From contig CP063848.1 of assembly GCA_015277795.1 (NCBI GenBank), positions 186,001-250,000 of the forward strand: a stretch of 64,000 nucleotides of DNA, written 5' to 3'. The DNA comes from Massilia sp. UMI-21 (GTDB lineage Bacteria > Pseudomonadota > Gammaproteobacteria > Burkholderiales > Burkholderiaceae_D). The notes beneath the pieces are model-generated. The model was not told the DNA's origin and did no database searches. It saw nothing but the letters and a program-made list of their open reading frames with translations. Below are positions 47,360 through 55,728 of the stretch, piece after piece. How positions within the stretch are numbered: position 1 is the first letter of the stretch; each line of letters opens with the position of its first letter. Both the position numbers and the translations under genes were made by a program.

Positions 47360-48002
47360 CATCGACATGATCCCGCGCAGCTACCGGGAAGCGCTGCGCA
47401 CGCGCCGCACCCTCGTGGGCTATGGCACGGCGCTGGCGCTGCTGCTGGCGGCGGGCGGCGCCGGCGCCGCGCTGCTGCGCTGGCGGGTCGCCGTGGAGAC
47501 GCCGCGGCTCGAGGCGCTGCGCGCCGGCGCCATCCGGGCCGATGCAGTGCGCGCCAGCCTGGCAAGCGCCCAGCAGCGCAAGGATACCCTCACCGCGCAT
47601 GTCGGCGCACTGGCGGCGCTGCGCGGGAGCGGCGAAGTCGCGGCGCTGGCGCGCTCGCTCGACGGCGCGCTGGACCACAGGGTCTGGTTCGACAGCCTGC
47701 GTTTCTCGCGCACCCGCGAACTGCTGCAGGCGCCGTCGTCGTCGCCGCCGCCGCCCGGCGTGTTCCAGTCGCACTCGGCGGCGGGCGCGCCGCAGGCGTG
47801 GCGGCTCGGCAGCCACGTCGAGATCGCCGGCCAGGCGCTGGACCATGCGGCGATGACGGCTTTCCTCGCCAGGCTGGCGGCCGATCCGGCACTGGCGAAC
47901 GTGCGCTTCCTGCATAGCACTGCCGGTAGCGCGGACGAAGGCGGGGCCGTGTCCTTCGGCGTCGCGGCATCGATGGTGAAGAAGGAACAGCATGATGAAT
48001 GA
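47352..48002 (+). CDS. PilN-like alignment-complex protein
   Basis: Bitopic membrane protein of 216 residues. A short cytoplasmic tail, MADIDMIPRSYREALRTRR, is the expected PilM-binding motif (normally I-N-L-L-P, here I-D-M-I-P), followed by one helix (about 23-41) and a periplasmic part with coiled-coil and small alpha/beta domain. ATG lies in AGGAGAAGGACATG, a strong ribosome site inside the end of the pilM-like gene. Confidence 0.83.
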   Translation: MADIDMIPRSYREALRTRRTLVGYGTALALLLAAGGAGAALLRWRVAVETPRLEALRAGAIRADAVRASLASAQQRKDTLTAHVGALAALRGSGEVAALARSLDGALDHRVWFDSLRFSRTRELLQAPSSSPPPPGVFQSHSAAGAPQAWRLGSHVEIAGQALDHAAMTAFLARLAADPALANVRFLHSTAGSADEGGAVSFGVAASMVKKEQHDE

Positions 48003-48576
48003 GTCCCTGCTGCGCAAGGCGGCCGCGCTGCCGCAACGCCAGTTGCACCTGCTCGGCGCCGGCCTGCTGCTGGTATCGGCCGCCGCGCTATGGTTCTATG
48101 GACTGCGCGCGCCGCTGGCCGCGCTGCGCACCGTGCGCGCGGAGGCGGCGCAGCTCGCGGTTGCGGGCGGGCCGCCGCAGTTGAACTCGCAGCTGAACTC
48201 GCAGCTGAACGCGCAGCTGGCGGCGCTGGCCACCGACACCGAGGCACTGGCAGGCCGACTCGGCCCGGCCATGCCCGCCACGCAGCAGTTGATGGACCTG
48301 ATCGGCGAAGCCGGCGCCCTGGCCAGGCAGCATGGCGTCGCGCTGCACGGCGCGCAACCGGCTCCCGAAACAGCGGTGCTGGCCTTCCGCCAGGTCGGCT
48401 TCGACGCCGATGTGAGCGGCAGCTACGGCGCCCTGCTCGCGTGGCTGGCCGCCGTCGAACATGCGCGCCCCGGCCTGGCCATCGAAGGGTTCGACATGCG
48501 CGCCTCGAAGATGCCCGGCCAGGTCGACATGAAGCTGCGTGTCGTGGCCTACCGTGCGCAGGAGGACGGCCGATGA
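47992..48576 (+). CDS. PilO/MshJ-like alignment-complex protein
   Basis: Bitopic protein of 194 residues: one helix (about 21-39, LLGAGLLLVSAAALWFYGL), a coiled-coil segment including a small tandem repeat (QLNSQLNSQLNAQL) and a periplasmic ferredoxin-like region (about 100-190). It follows and overlaps the pilN-like gene by 11 bp, the conserved N-O order of pilus operons. The PilP-like gene overlaps its stop. Confidence 0.8.
   Translation: MMNESLLRKAAALPQRQLHLLGAGLLLVSAAALWFYGLRAPLAALRTVRAEAAQLAVAGGPPQLNSQLNSQLNAQLAALATDTEALAGRLGPAMPATQQLMDLIGEAGALARQHGVALHGAQPAPETAVLAFRQVGFDADVSGSYGALLAWLAAVEHARPGLAIEGFDMRASKMPGQVDMKLRVVAYRAQEDGR
48184..48219 (+). repeat. 12-bp tandem repeat (3 copies) in the PilO-like gene
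   Basis: AACTCGCAGCTG occurs twice exactly and a third time as AACGCGCAGCTG, encoding N-S-Q-L units in the coiled coil. Copy-number change would alter the coil by four residues and keep the frame. Confidence 0.85.
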
Positions 48577-48908
48577 AGCGCCTGGCCCTTGCCGTGCTGG
48601 CGGCCGTGGCGGCCGCGGCGCCGGCCGCCGCGCAAGCGCAGCCGCTGCGCGATCCGTTCGTCCGGCCCGCCCTGCCCGCGCCCGCGCAGCAGGGCACAGT
48701 TGCGGACGCCATGCCGGAGACGCCGCCGCGACTGCGCGCGATCGTGCTCGCGCCCGGCCGCTCGCTGGCGAACATCGACGGGCAGATCCTCGCCGTGGGC
48801 AATTGGTTCGGCGACTATCGGGTAATCAGGATACAGGAGCGCGCCGTCACGCTGCTCAGGCGTGGCGTGACGAGCGTGCTCGAATTGGACGAGGCAGGCA
48901 GGAAATGA
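48573..48908 (+). CDS. PilP/MshK-like periplasmic protein
   Basis: Small exported protein of 111 residues: signal peptide (about 1-22, ending AQAQ), then QPLRDPFVRPAL, a Pro-rich linker, and a beta domain PRLRAIVLAPGRSLANIDGQILAVGNWFGDYRVIRIQERAVTLLRRGVTSVLEL, characteristic of MshK and related PilP/GspC HR-type domains that contact the secretin. It is coupled by overlaps on both sides (ATGA at each end). Confidence 0.85.
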   Translation: MKRLALAVLAAVAAAAPAAAQAQPLRDPFVRPALPAPAQQGTVADAMPETPPRLRAIVLAPGRSLANIDGQILAVGNWFGDYRVIRIQERAVTLLRRGVTSVLELDEAGRK

Positions 48909-50218
48909 AACAGACCGTGAACAAACGTGCAGCCCTGGCGCTGCTGTGCGCCGCCCTCTGCGGACAGGCCGCTGCGGCGCCGCAAACGCTCCCGGCGGAC
49001 ACTACGCAGGGCACCTCCTTCATGTTCCGCGACACCCCGATCGCCGAGCTGTTCGAGATGATCGCGCGCCAGGCGCGCATCAACATCATGCTCGGCAAGG
49101 GCGTGACCGGCAACGTGGCGGTCAGCCTGTACGACATGAGCCCGGTCCAGGCCATCCATGCCATCGCCGAGGCGGGCGGCTACCAGGTCGTGGCGCGCGA
49201 CAATGGCTATGTGATCGTCAATCCGGGGCAGGCCGCGACGCTCGACCCAGCGGCGGCGGCGCGCATGGAAGTGCGCGCCCTGAAGGTGCTGTATTCCGAG
49301 CCGCAGCAGGCGGCCGACATCCTGTCCAAGCATGTCGGCAGGGGCGGCAAGGTGACCGCGATGCCGGCGCGGCGCATGATCGTGGTGGAAGACTCGCCCG
49401 CGGGCGTGAAACGCATCGAGACGCTGCTGCGCGAGATCGACACGGCGCCGCGCCAGATCATGATCGAGGCAAAGATCCTCGAGATCACGCTCGACGACAA
49501 CCAGCATTTCGGCATCGACTGGCAAAAGATCATCAGCGCGAACGGCATCAACCGCATCGGCACCGCCGGCGTCGCGCAGCGCGGGCCGGGACTGGTCTTC
49601 AACTACGTCAACGACAACGTCGAACTCTACCTGAACGCGCTGAGCAACAAGGGCAAGGTACGCACCCTGGCCACGCCCAAGCTCTTGACGCTGGAAAACC
49701 AGGAAGCGAGCACCAACATCGGCGACAAGCTCGGCTACCGCCTGACGACCACGATCAACAACGTCACCAGCGAGTCCGTCGAATTCCTCGAGACCGGCGT
49801 GATCCTGCGCGTGACCTCGGCCGTCGGTGCGGACGGCCGGATCGTGATGCGGGTGCGTCCGGAAGTCAGCTCCGACACGGTGCTGGGCGGAATTCCATCG
49901 AAGAAGACGACCGAGGTGAGCACCCAGCTGGTAGCGGACGACGGCCAGCCGATCCTGATCGCCGGCCTGATCAAGGCCAGCTCGGGCCAGCGCCGCATCG
50001 GCGTGCCGCTGCTGGGCGACGTCCCGGTGCTGGGGCATCTGTTTTCCAACGACGAGCATACCGGCACCCTGACCGAAACCATCGTCCTGATCACGCCGCG
50101 CGTCGTGCCCACCTACGCGGCCGGGCCCGACGTGAAGGTGATCGAGCGGGTCGAGCGCGCGGGGCAGGAAATCCGCCAGGCGCTCGAGAAGCCCACCGAG
50201 GCGCTGGACCGGCCCTGA
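48905..50218 (+). CDS. Outer-membrane secretin (MshL/PilQ/GspD-like), short form
   Basis: Secretin of 437 residues with signal peptide (about 1-24). It has an N0/STN-like domain (about 36-100; SFMFRDTPIAELFEMIARQARINIML), one N1-like NolW domain (about 110-175) and the C-terminal secretin channel (about 235-415) with VPLLGDVPVLGHLFSNDEHTGTLTETIVLITPRVV. It has fewer N-domains than most T2SS secretins. It forms the outer-membrane pore for the pilus or substrates. Last gene of the pilus run; a hairpin follows. Confidence 0.93.
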   Translation: MKQTVNKRAALALLCAALCGQAAAAPQTLPADTTQGTSFMFRDTPIAELFEMIARQARINIMLGKGVTGNVAVSLYDMSPVQAIHAIAEAGGYQVVARDNGYVIVNPGQAATLDPAAAARMEVRALKVLYSEPQQAADILSKHVGRGGKVTAMPARRMIVVEDSPAGVKRIETLLREIDTAPRQIMIEAKILEITLDDNQHFGIDWQKIISANGINRIGTAGVAQRGPGLVFNYVNDNVELYLNALSNKGKVRTLATPKLLTLENQEASTNIGDKLGYRLTTTINNVTSESVEFLETGVILRVTSAVGADGRIVMRVRPEVSSDTVLGGIPSKKTTEVSTQLVADDGQPILIAGLIKASSGQRRIGVPLLGDVPVLGHLFSNDEHTGTLTETIVLITPRVVPTYAAGPDVKVIERVERAGQEIRQALEKPTEALDRP

Positions 50219-50229
50219 CCCTAGCAAAA

Positions 50230-50260
50230 CGGCCGGCGCCGCATGGTGCGGGGCCGGCCG
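50230..50260. terminator. GC-rich hairpin between the secretin gene and lipA
   Basis: A 14-bp stem with one mismatch (cggccggcgccgca / tgcggggccggccg) and a 3-nt loop stands between convergent genes. There is an AAAA tract on the left but no T-run on the right, so it fits best as a terminator for minus-strand lipA, with possible use by the pilus operon. Confidence 0.65.
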
Positions 50261-50282
50261 GATTCGGGAAACGTCGATCGGC

Positions 50283-51272
50283 TTACGCGGCCACGCCCGC
50301 TTCGTGCGCCTGCTGGTCGGCATGGTAGGACGAACGCACCATCGCGCCCACGGCGGCGTGCACGAAGCCCATTTCGTAGGCCTTCTCTTCAAACATCTTG
50401 AAAGTGTCAGGGTGCACGTAGCGGCGCACCGGCAGGTGCGAGTTCGACGGCGCCAGGTACTGGCCGATGGTCAGCATGTCGATGTCGTGCGCGCGCATGT
50501 CGCGCATGACTTCCAGGATTTCTTCGTCGGTCTCGCCCAGGCCCACCATCAGGCCCGACTTGGTGACCGCGTTCGGGTACATCTTCTTGAAATCGCGCAG
50601 CAGCACCAGCGAATGCTGGTAGTCGGCGCCCGGGCGCGCTTCCTTGTACAGGCGCGGCACGGTTTCCAGGTTGTGGTTCATCACGTCCGGCAGGCCGTCG
50701 GCGAAGATGTTCAGGGCTTTTTCGAGACGGCCGCGGAAGTCCGGCACCAGCACTTCGATCTTGGTGCTGGGCGACAGGGCGCGGGTCTTGGTGATGCACT
50801 CGACGAAGTGGCCGGCGCCGCCGTCACGCAGGTCGTCGCGGTCCACCGAGGTGATCACGACGTAGGACAGGCGCAGGTCGGCGATGGTCTTGGCCAGGTT
50901 GCCCGGCTCGTTCACGTCGAGCGGGTCAGGACGGCCGTGGCCGACGTCGCAGAACGGGCAGCGGCGGGTGCACTTGTCGCCCATGATCATGAAGGTCGCG
51001 GTGCCCTTGCCGAAGCATTCGCCGATGTTCGGGCAGCTCGCCTCTTCGCACACCGTCACCAGGTTGTTGGCGCGCAGGATGTCCTTGATCTCGTAGAAGC
51101 GCGACGAGGCGGTGGCGGCCTTCACGCGGATCCAGTCCGGCTTTTTCAGGCGCTCGGTGTCGGCGATCGGGACGATCTTAATCGGGATGCGCGAGGTCTT
51201 GCTGGCGCCCTTCTGCTTTTCGGTGGCGTCGTAGGCTGCTGGGGCAGCGCCGGTGTTGGTATCGGTGGTCAT
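50283..51272 (-). CDS. lipA: Lipoyl synthase
   Basis: Radical-SAM enzyme of 329 residues that inserts two sulfurs into protein-bound octanoyl groups. Both cluster motifs are intact: the auxiliary cluster [12 protein letters not shown] and the radical-[11 protein letters not shown]. The start at 51272 ([19 protein letters not shown]) gives a 30-residue variable leader before the conserved RIPIKIVPI segment. It lies 26 bp downstream of lipB in the classic ybeD-lipB-lipA order. Confidence 0.97.
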   Translation of the reverse strand: MTTDTNTGAAPAAYDATEKQKGASKTSRIPIKIVPIADTERLKKPDWIRVKAATASSRFYEIKDILRANNLVTVCEEASCPNIGECFGKGTATFMIMGDKCTRRCPFCDVGHGRPDPLDVNEPGNLAKTIADLRLSYVVITSVDRDDLRDGGAGHFVECITKTRALSPSTKIEVLVPDFRGRLEKALNIFADGLPDVMNHNLETVPRLYKEARPGADYQHSLVLLRDFKKMYPNAVTKSGLMVGLGETDEEILEVMRDMRAHDIDMLTIGQYLAPSNSHLPVRRYVHPDTFKMFEEKAYEMGFVHAAVGAMVRSSYHADQQAHEAGVAA

Positions 51273-51298
51273 TGGCTCGAGCCCTGGCGGGCTTCCAT

Positions 51299-51994
51299 TC
51301 AGAGGTTGTTCGGTTCCTGCTCGACCGCTTCGGTCGATGCCGGTTGGGGCACCAATTGATGAATCAACTGAAGCGCCAGCGCCTGCTGGACATCCGCCAG
51401 CGGGGCTTCCACGCCCATCGTGCGCATGTCGACCGTGGCCAGGCCCGCATATCCGCACGGGTTGATCCACGTGAACGGGGCCAGGTCCATTGCCACGTTC
51501 AGCGACACGCCATGGTAGGTGCAGCCGTTTCCGCGCACCTTGAGGCCGAGGGCGGCGATCTTCGCGCCCTTCATCGAGCCGTCCGCCATGTAGATGCCGG
51601 GGGCGCCGGCCACGCGTTCGCCCGCAAGATTATACGCCGCCAGCACCTCGATGACCGCCTGTTCGATTTTTTCCACAAACTGGCGCGCATACAGCTTGCC
51701 GCCCGGCTTGTTGCGGCGCAGGTCCATCAGGAGGTAGATCACGACCTGGCCGGGACCGTGATAGGTCACCTCGCCGCCGCGGTCGGTCTGGACCACGGGA
51801 ACGCCATGCGGCGCCAGAACGTGGCCACGGTCGGCCCCCAGGCCCAGCGTGAAAACGGGGGGATGCTCGACGATCCACAGTTCGTCCCGCGTGTCGGGCG
51901 TGCGCGCGTCCGTGAAGGCACGCATCGCGGCAAAAGTCGGTTCGTAGTCGGCGCGGCCGAGCTCACGGACAAGCGGCGTGGCGGGACGGTTCAT
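51299..51994 (-). CDS. lipB: Octanoyl-[acyl-carrier-protein]:protein N-octanoyltransferase
   Basis: Transferase of 231 residues that moves octanoyl from ACP to lipoyl domains. Conserved motifs are [65 protein letters not shown], with the catalytic lysine in GAKIAALG, and the catalytic cysteine in [10 protein letters not shown]. It ends in a short Gln/Glu-rich tail. Confidence 0.96.
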   Translation of the reverse strand: MNRPATPLVRELGRADYEPTFAAMRAFTDARTPDTRDELWIVEHPPVFTLGLGADRGHVLAPHGVPVVQTDRGGEVTYHGPGQVVIYLLMDLRRNKPGGKLYARQFVEKIEQAVIEVLAAYNLAGERVAGAPGIYMADGSMKGAKIAALGLKVRGNGCTYHGVSLNVAMDLAPFTWINPCGYAGLATVDMRTMGVEAPLADVQQALALQLIHQLVPQPASTEAVEQEPNNL

Positions 51995-52081
51995 GAAGGG
52001 TATAGGAAGGAAGTATGGACAGCCCTGCCATTATAAGCCAGCGCGATGCGTTATGCCCGCCAGTCGCCCATGCCTCATTCC

Positions 52082-52348
52082 TTACAGCACCATTTTCACC
52101 ATGTGGTGCGAGGACAAGGCGCGGTACACGTCATCCAGCATCTCGCGGCTGGTGGCGCGCACGGTCACGGTCAGGCCGGTGTAGTTGCCCTTGGCGGATG
52201 GACGGCTTTGCATCTTGCCAGCATGGAAAGTCGGATCCAGTTGCACGATGATCTCGACGATCGTCGCCGCGAAGTCGACGTGCGTGGCGCCCATCACCTT
52301 GATCGGGAAGTCGCTCGGGTATTCGATGAGGGATTCTTTGGGGTCCAT
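52082..52348 (-). CDS. ybeD: YbeD/DUF493 (UPF0250) small protein
   Basis: Small alpha/beta (ACT-like) protein of 88 residues: SLIEYPSDFPIKVMGATHVDFAATIVEIIVQLDP, then SAKGNYTGLTVTVRATSREMLDDVYRALSSHHMVKMVL. Its function is not established, but the gene precedes lipB in many proteobacteria. The start at 52348 (MDPKESLIEY) fits the family length; a longer open frame upstream is not conserved-looking. Confidence 0.9.
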   Translation of the reverse strand: MDPKESLIEYPSDFPIKVMGATHVDFAATIVEIIVQLDPTFHAGKMQSRPSAKGNYTGLTVTVRATSREMLDDVYRALSSHHMVKMVL

Positions 52349-52408
52349 GGATATTTGTCCTGTGCAAAGCGGCATTGTAGCCGCTCCTATATGGTGCTGC
52401 AGCGGCGG

Positions 52409-52440
52409 AAAAAAAGAGGCCGGCGCTTCTGGCCGGCCTG
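52409..52440 (-). terminator. Intrinsic terminator, minus strand
   Basis: On the minus strand an 8-bp stem (aggccggc / gccggcct) with a 6-7-nt loop is followed by CTCTTTTTTT. It would stop transcripts from the DUF6600 gene before the lip operon. Confidence 0.75.
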
Positions 52441-52625
52441 AACTATTTCTTTTCCGAGAAATAGCGGGACAATCTGGTCGCTCGGCGCAGCTGCTGGCGG
52501 CGAGCGAGTGATGCCACTGTATCGGGCCGATGTCCACGCCGCGAGTGGAATGTGACGAACGGCAGTTTGGCGCGACAGGCGACGCAGATTGCGAAGCAGG
52601 CGGCGCCGCTGGCGGCGATGCGAAA

Positions 52626-52648
52626 GAGCCGGATGCGGCATCCGGCTC
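52626..52648 (-). terminator. Hairpin after the DUF6600 gene
   Basis: Perfect 11-bp palindromic arms around a single G (gagccggatgc / gcatccggctc), 26 bp after the stop. On the minus strand it is followed by TTTCG only, so terminator strength is doubtful; the T-run terminator further on may be the real end. Confidence 0.5.
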
Positions 52649-52673
52649 CTGCTCTTGCTCTTGTCCTGGACTG

Positions 52674-54344
52674 TCAGCGCGCGCGTTCGTTGGAACGGTT
52701 GTTGTCCAGGGCGTCGGCCCGGCGTTCGACCCTGGCGCGTCCCGCCGACGGTGCGGACGGGGCCGCTGCCGGGGGCGGCGCCATCACCCGTGGCGGCGGG
52801 GCGATCGCCTGCGGCGGCGGCGGCGGCGGCGCGGCCGGGGGCGGCGCGACCTGCATGGTGGGCCGAGGCATCGTCACCATCGGCTGCGGACGCTCGCGGC
52901 GGCCGTCGAAACGCTCGCCCCGCTCGCCGCGCTCGCCCCGCGGCGTGATCGTACCGGGCTGGAAAGGCAGCTGGCCCGGCGCCGGGTTGGTGCGCAGCAC
53001 CGGCGAACGCTGGCCGCGGTCGAGGAGGTGTCGCCCGGCGCCGTCGCGGTCGACCCGGTTCGGGATGCCGTCGCCGTCGCGGTCCTTGTCGAAGCGATCA
53101 CGAATGCCATCGCGGTCGCGGTCGCGGTCGAAACGGTTGCGGATACCGTCATTGTCCCGGTCACGGTCGACCCGGTTCGGAATGCCGTCGCCGTCGCGGT
53201 CACGATCGATGCGATCAGGGATGCCGTCGCGGTCGCGGTCGCGGCGGCCGCTCCAGTTGTTCAGGTGGCGCAGCCGCTCGTCGGACAGGCGGTAATGGGG
53301 CACGTACCGGTCGCGTGGACCGAGCGGATACCAGCCGGCGGGCGGACGCGCGCCACGCTGGTGGAAGTTCAAGCTCAAGCCGCTGCCGCCGACCCAGCCG
53401 ACCAGCGCCGGGGACCACACCGGGCGCCGATCGACCCGTCCGGGCGCCCAGGCCCAGCGGTTGCGCACCTGCACCCAGCGGCCGTAGTGGGAGGGCGCAT
53501 AGCCCCAGGGCGCGTTGTCGACCCAGGTCCAGCCCCATGGCGCGATCCAGGTCCAGCGGCCGTCACGGTAGGGCGCCCAGCTCGAGGACACCGCCGGAAT
53601 CCACAGCGGACCGTACTCGAGGTCGTCCTGCCAGATGCCATGGCGGTCCAGTTCCTCGTAGCCGGTCATCTCGGTAGTGAGGTAGCGTGCCGAGCGCGCG
53701 CCGTCGATGCTGCGGTCGCGCGCCAGCGCCCAGTCGTCGAAGGCGTCGCTGCGCGCCTGCAGGGTGCGCACGTCGTCGTCGCGCAGCTCGGCGCTGCGGC
53801 CGGCGCGAATCAGCAGGCTGGCGCCGGCGCCATCGACCTGGGCTTCGCCGTCGAACACGCTCACCACGCTGGTATCGCGCACGCGCTCGGCGTCCACCCG
53901 CAGGCGGCCGGGTTTGAGCATGCGCACACGGCCCTGCGGCGTGCTCAGCTCGAACTCGGGCAGCACGTCCTCGCTCAGGATGCGGATGCTGGCGCTGCCG
54001 TAGTGCAGGCGCAGGCGCAGGCTGTCGTCGTCGAGTTCCGTCACTTCGAGCGAACTGTCGCCGTCGATGCGGATCGCGGTCGAGCCGACGCGCAGCTCGG
54101 TGCGGCCGTTCGGTTCGGTGGTGACCAGGTTGCGCGTGGTGATCGGCCAGTTGACCAGGGCAGCGGTCGCGGACTCGCCCACGCCGCCGTTGATGCTGAC
54201 CTTGCCCTGCACCAGCGCGACCCGGCCGACCCGGCCGGGAGGCTCGGACTCCAGCGTAGTTTGCAGCGGCGCCTGCGCCAGGGCGACAGTGGATAAAGCC
54301 GTGAGCGCGAGCATCACGGCGGTCTTGGCGAATCGCTTGTTCAT
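52674..54344 (-). CDS. Secreted FecR-like/DUF6600 protein with acidic TSP3-like repeats
   Basis: Exported protein of 556 residues. Signal peptide (about 1-23) is followed by a FecR-like beta domain (about 35-185; VGRVALVQGKVSINGG, then RVRMLKPGRLRVDAE) and a W/Y-rich DUF6600-type region (about 225-360; WAPYRDGRWTWIAPWGWTWVDNAPWGYAPSHYGRW). Five 13-residue repeats R-D-R-D-x-D-G-I-P/R-x-R-x-D (368-432) resemble calcium-binding thrombospondin type 3 units. The last 120 residues are a Pro/Ala-rich tail. No function is established for DUF6600 proteins. Confidence 0.85.
   Translation of the reverse strand: MNKRFAKTAVMLALTALSTVALAQAPLQTTLESEPPGRVGRVALVQGKVSINGGVGESATAALVNWPITTRNLVTTEPNGRTELRVGSTAIRIDGDSSLEVTELDDDSLRLRLHYGSASIRILSEDVLPEFELSTPQGRVRMLKPGRLRVDAERVRDTSVVSVFDGEAQVDGAGASLLIRAGRSAELRDDDVRTLQARSDAFDDWALARDRSIDGARSARYLTTEMTGYEELDRHGIWQDDLEYGPLWIPAVSSSWAPYRDGRWTWIAPWGWTWVDNAPWGYAPSHYGRWVQVRNRWAWAPGRVDRRPVWSPALVGWVGGSGLSLNFHQRGARPPAGWYPLGPRDRYVPHYRLSDERLRHLNNWSGRRDRDRDGIPDRIDRDRDGDGIPNRVDRDRDNDGIRNRFDRDRDRDGIRDRFDKDRDGDGIPNRVDRDGAGRHLLDRGQRSPVLRTNPAPGQLPFQPGTITPRGERGERGERFDGRRERPQPMVTMPRPTMQVAPPPAAPPPPPPQAIAPPPRVMAPPPAAAPSAPSAGRARVERRADALDNNRSNERAR
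53049..53243 (-). repeat. Five 39-bp tandem repeats in the DUF6600 gene
   Basis: Five contiguous 13-codon units encode (R/K)DRDxDGI(P/R)(D/N)R(I/V/F)D. The units differ mainly at the residues after the first D-R-D and after G-I. Alternating D-x-D-x-D-G spacing suggests EF-hand-like or TSP3-like Ca2+ binding. Confidence 0.9.
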
Positions 54345-54480
54345 GTCATGGAACTCCGCAAATGTGGACGAAGGACGGCAAGCTCATTACAACGCAGCTG
54401 CGCCCACAGGGAATATGCAACTTACAGAAATTTGCAACTGCCGAGTAACAAATATACAAATTTTCCAGCTTGGCAGCGCC

Positions 54481-55128
54481 TCAGGTACGGCGGCCCGGCT
54501 CGACCAGGAACAGCAAGGAACCCATCAGCACCAGCACGGCACCGAACAGGCGGTTCTGGATCTTCACGGCGCGCACGTCGCGCAAGAAGCGCTGCATCAT
54601 GGACGCCATCGCGGCATAGCCGTGCATGACGATCGAATCGATGGTCACCATGGTCACTCCCAGGATCGCCAGCTGCGGCAGCAGGGGCGCGCCCTTGGCG
54701 ATGAACTGGGGCAGCACCGCGACCATGAAGATGATGCCCTTCGGGTTGGTGGCATTGGTGAGGAAGCCGGTCATCACGCGCTTGCCGAAGCTGGGGTGCG
54801 CGGGCAGGCCGGCGGTGCTCACGCCGGCGTCGACTGCCGGCTCGGCCCTGGCGCGCCACTGGGCGATGCCGAGATAGATCAGGTACAGCGCGCCGATGGT
54901 CTTCACGACGGTGAAGGCCAGCGAGGATGCCAGCAGCAGGGATCCGACGCCGGCGCCGGCGATCACCAGCACCAGGATCAGGCCGAACTGCAGGCCCAGC
55001 ACGGTGGCGCTGGCCTTCTTGAGCCCGTAGGCGAGGCCGTGCGACATCGACAGCACGGCGCCGGAACCGGGCGAAATGGCGATCAGCGAACCGGCGATGA
55101 CGAAGGCGATCCAGGTGGCGAAGCTCAT
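54481..55128 (-). CDS. LysE/RhtB-family amino-acid exporter
   Basis: Membrane protein of 215 residues with about six helices. MSFATWIAFVIAGSLIAISPGSGAVLSMSHGLAYG carries the family SPGP-like segment (here S-P-G-S-G), and FLTNATNPKGIIFMVAVLPQFI is the second family hallmark. Such exporters release amino acids such as leucine, threonine or homoserine lactones; the substrate here is unknown. Start 55128 is preferred over an upstream ATG that adds a proline/leucine leader. Confidence 0.88.
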   Translation of the reverse strand: MSFATWIAFVIAGSLIAISPGSGAVLSMSHGLAYGLKKASATVLGLQFGLILVLVIAGAGVGSLLLASSLAFTVVKTIGALYLIYLGIAQWRARAEPAVDAGVSTAGLPAHPSFGKRVMTGFLTNATNPKGIIFMVAVLPQFIAKGAPLLPQLAILGVTMVTIDSIVMHGYAAMASMMQRFLRDVRAVKIQNRLFGAVLVLMGSLLFLVEPGRRT

Positions 55129-55237
55129 GCTGCTGGCGGGGAAAAGGAGAAGGAGGGGAAGGAGAGGAGGGTAGCGCAAAACGGACCGGCGCGCGCGTCC
55201 GGAAAAACCGGAGCGCGGCGCGGGGCCTGGGTACTGC

Positions 55238-55522
55238 TTACTTCTTCTTTGGGTTGACGGCTGCTTTCAGCGTCGCACCGGCAGCGAAGCGCGGGGTCTT
55301 CGATGCAGCGATCTTGATGACATCGCCGGTTGCCGGGTTGCGGCCCTTGCGTGCAGCGCGCTTGGTGACCGAGAAGGTACCGAAGCCGGTGATACCGACC
55401 GTATCGCCCTTTTTCAGGCGCTCGGTGATGATCTCGATGATCGTGTTGACGGCGGTGTTGGCAGCCGCGCCGGACATTTCGGTGCGCTTCGCGAATTCCG
55501 CGATCAGTTCGCCTTTTTTCAT
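55238..55522 (-). CDS. hupB: HU-family DNA-binding protein
   Basis: Histone-like nucleoid protein of 94 residues: MKKGELIAEFAKRTEMSGAAANTAVNTIIEIITERLKKGD, then GFGTFSVTKRAARKGRNPATGDVIKIAASKTPRFAAGATLK, the beta arms with R-N-P-A-T-G. Binds and bends DNA as a dimer. The start at 55522 has the strong ribosome site GGAGGGA 4 nt upstream and matches family length. The N-terminal MKKGELI variant differs from the usual MNKSELI. Confidence 0.94.
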   Translation of the reverse strand: MKKGELIAEFAKRTEMSGAAANTAVNTIIEIITERLKKGDTVGITGFGTFSVTKRAARKGRNPATGDVIKIAASKTPRFAAGATLKAAVNPKKK

Positions 55523-55619
55523 AAGTCCCTCCGGGGTTAAAAGAGCGGGAAGATTAGCACAAAAGAATTGCTCTATGTAATCCCGTCCCGGAGGGAAACG
55601 CCAGGAAGCCCTAGGGCGT

Positions 55620-55724
55620 CTGACAAAACTCCAAGGGCGAGGCGCTTCGCCGCAGTGGCGGACCACGAAGACGGTACGCTGGTACGACGAGGCGATGCAA
55701 CGCCGCCACCGGAGGAATTGTCAG
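55620..55724. repeat. Non-coding element with inverted termini (CTGACAA..CC)
   Basis: CTGACAAAACTCC at the left end and, on the other strand, CTGACAATTCC at the right end bound a 105-bp GC-rich stretch with further internal complementarity. It sits between HU and the ribbon-helix-helix gene. It could be a small non-autonomous mobile element or a dispersed structured repeat; only one copy is in the window. Confidence 0.4.
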
Positions 55725-55728
55725 CCGC

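Larger units (their letters stand above)
52349..52673. other. 325-bp intergenic region between ybeD and the DUF6600 gene
   Basis: No convincing gene on either strand. It contains two hairpins that could end minus-strand transcription (52409-52440 and 52626-52648) and must contain the ybeD-lipB-lipA promoter near its left end, which I could not identify. The stretch 52441-52625 shows nothing I can name. Confidence 0.6.

Noticed and set aside
52441..52625. Small gene between ybeD and the DUF6600 gene
   Set aside because: Short open frames occur, but none has a ribosome site, plausible composition or recognisable motif.
53049..53243. Possible CRISPR array (regular 39-bp repeats)
   Set aside because: Units are contiguous, encode a protein repeat in a clear gene, and there are no spacers or cas genes.
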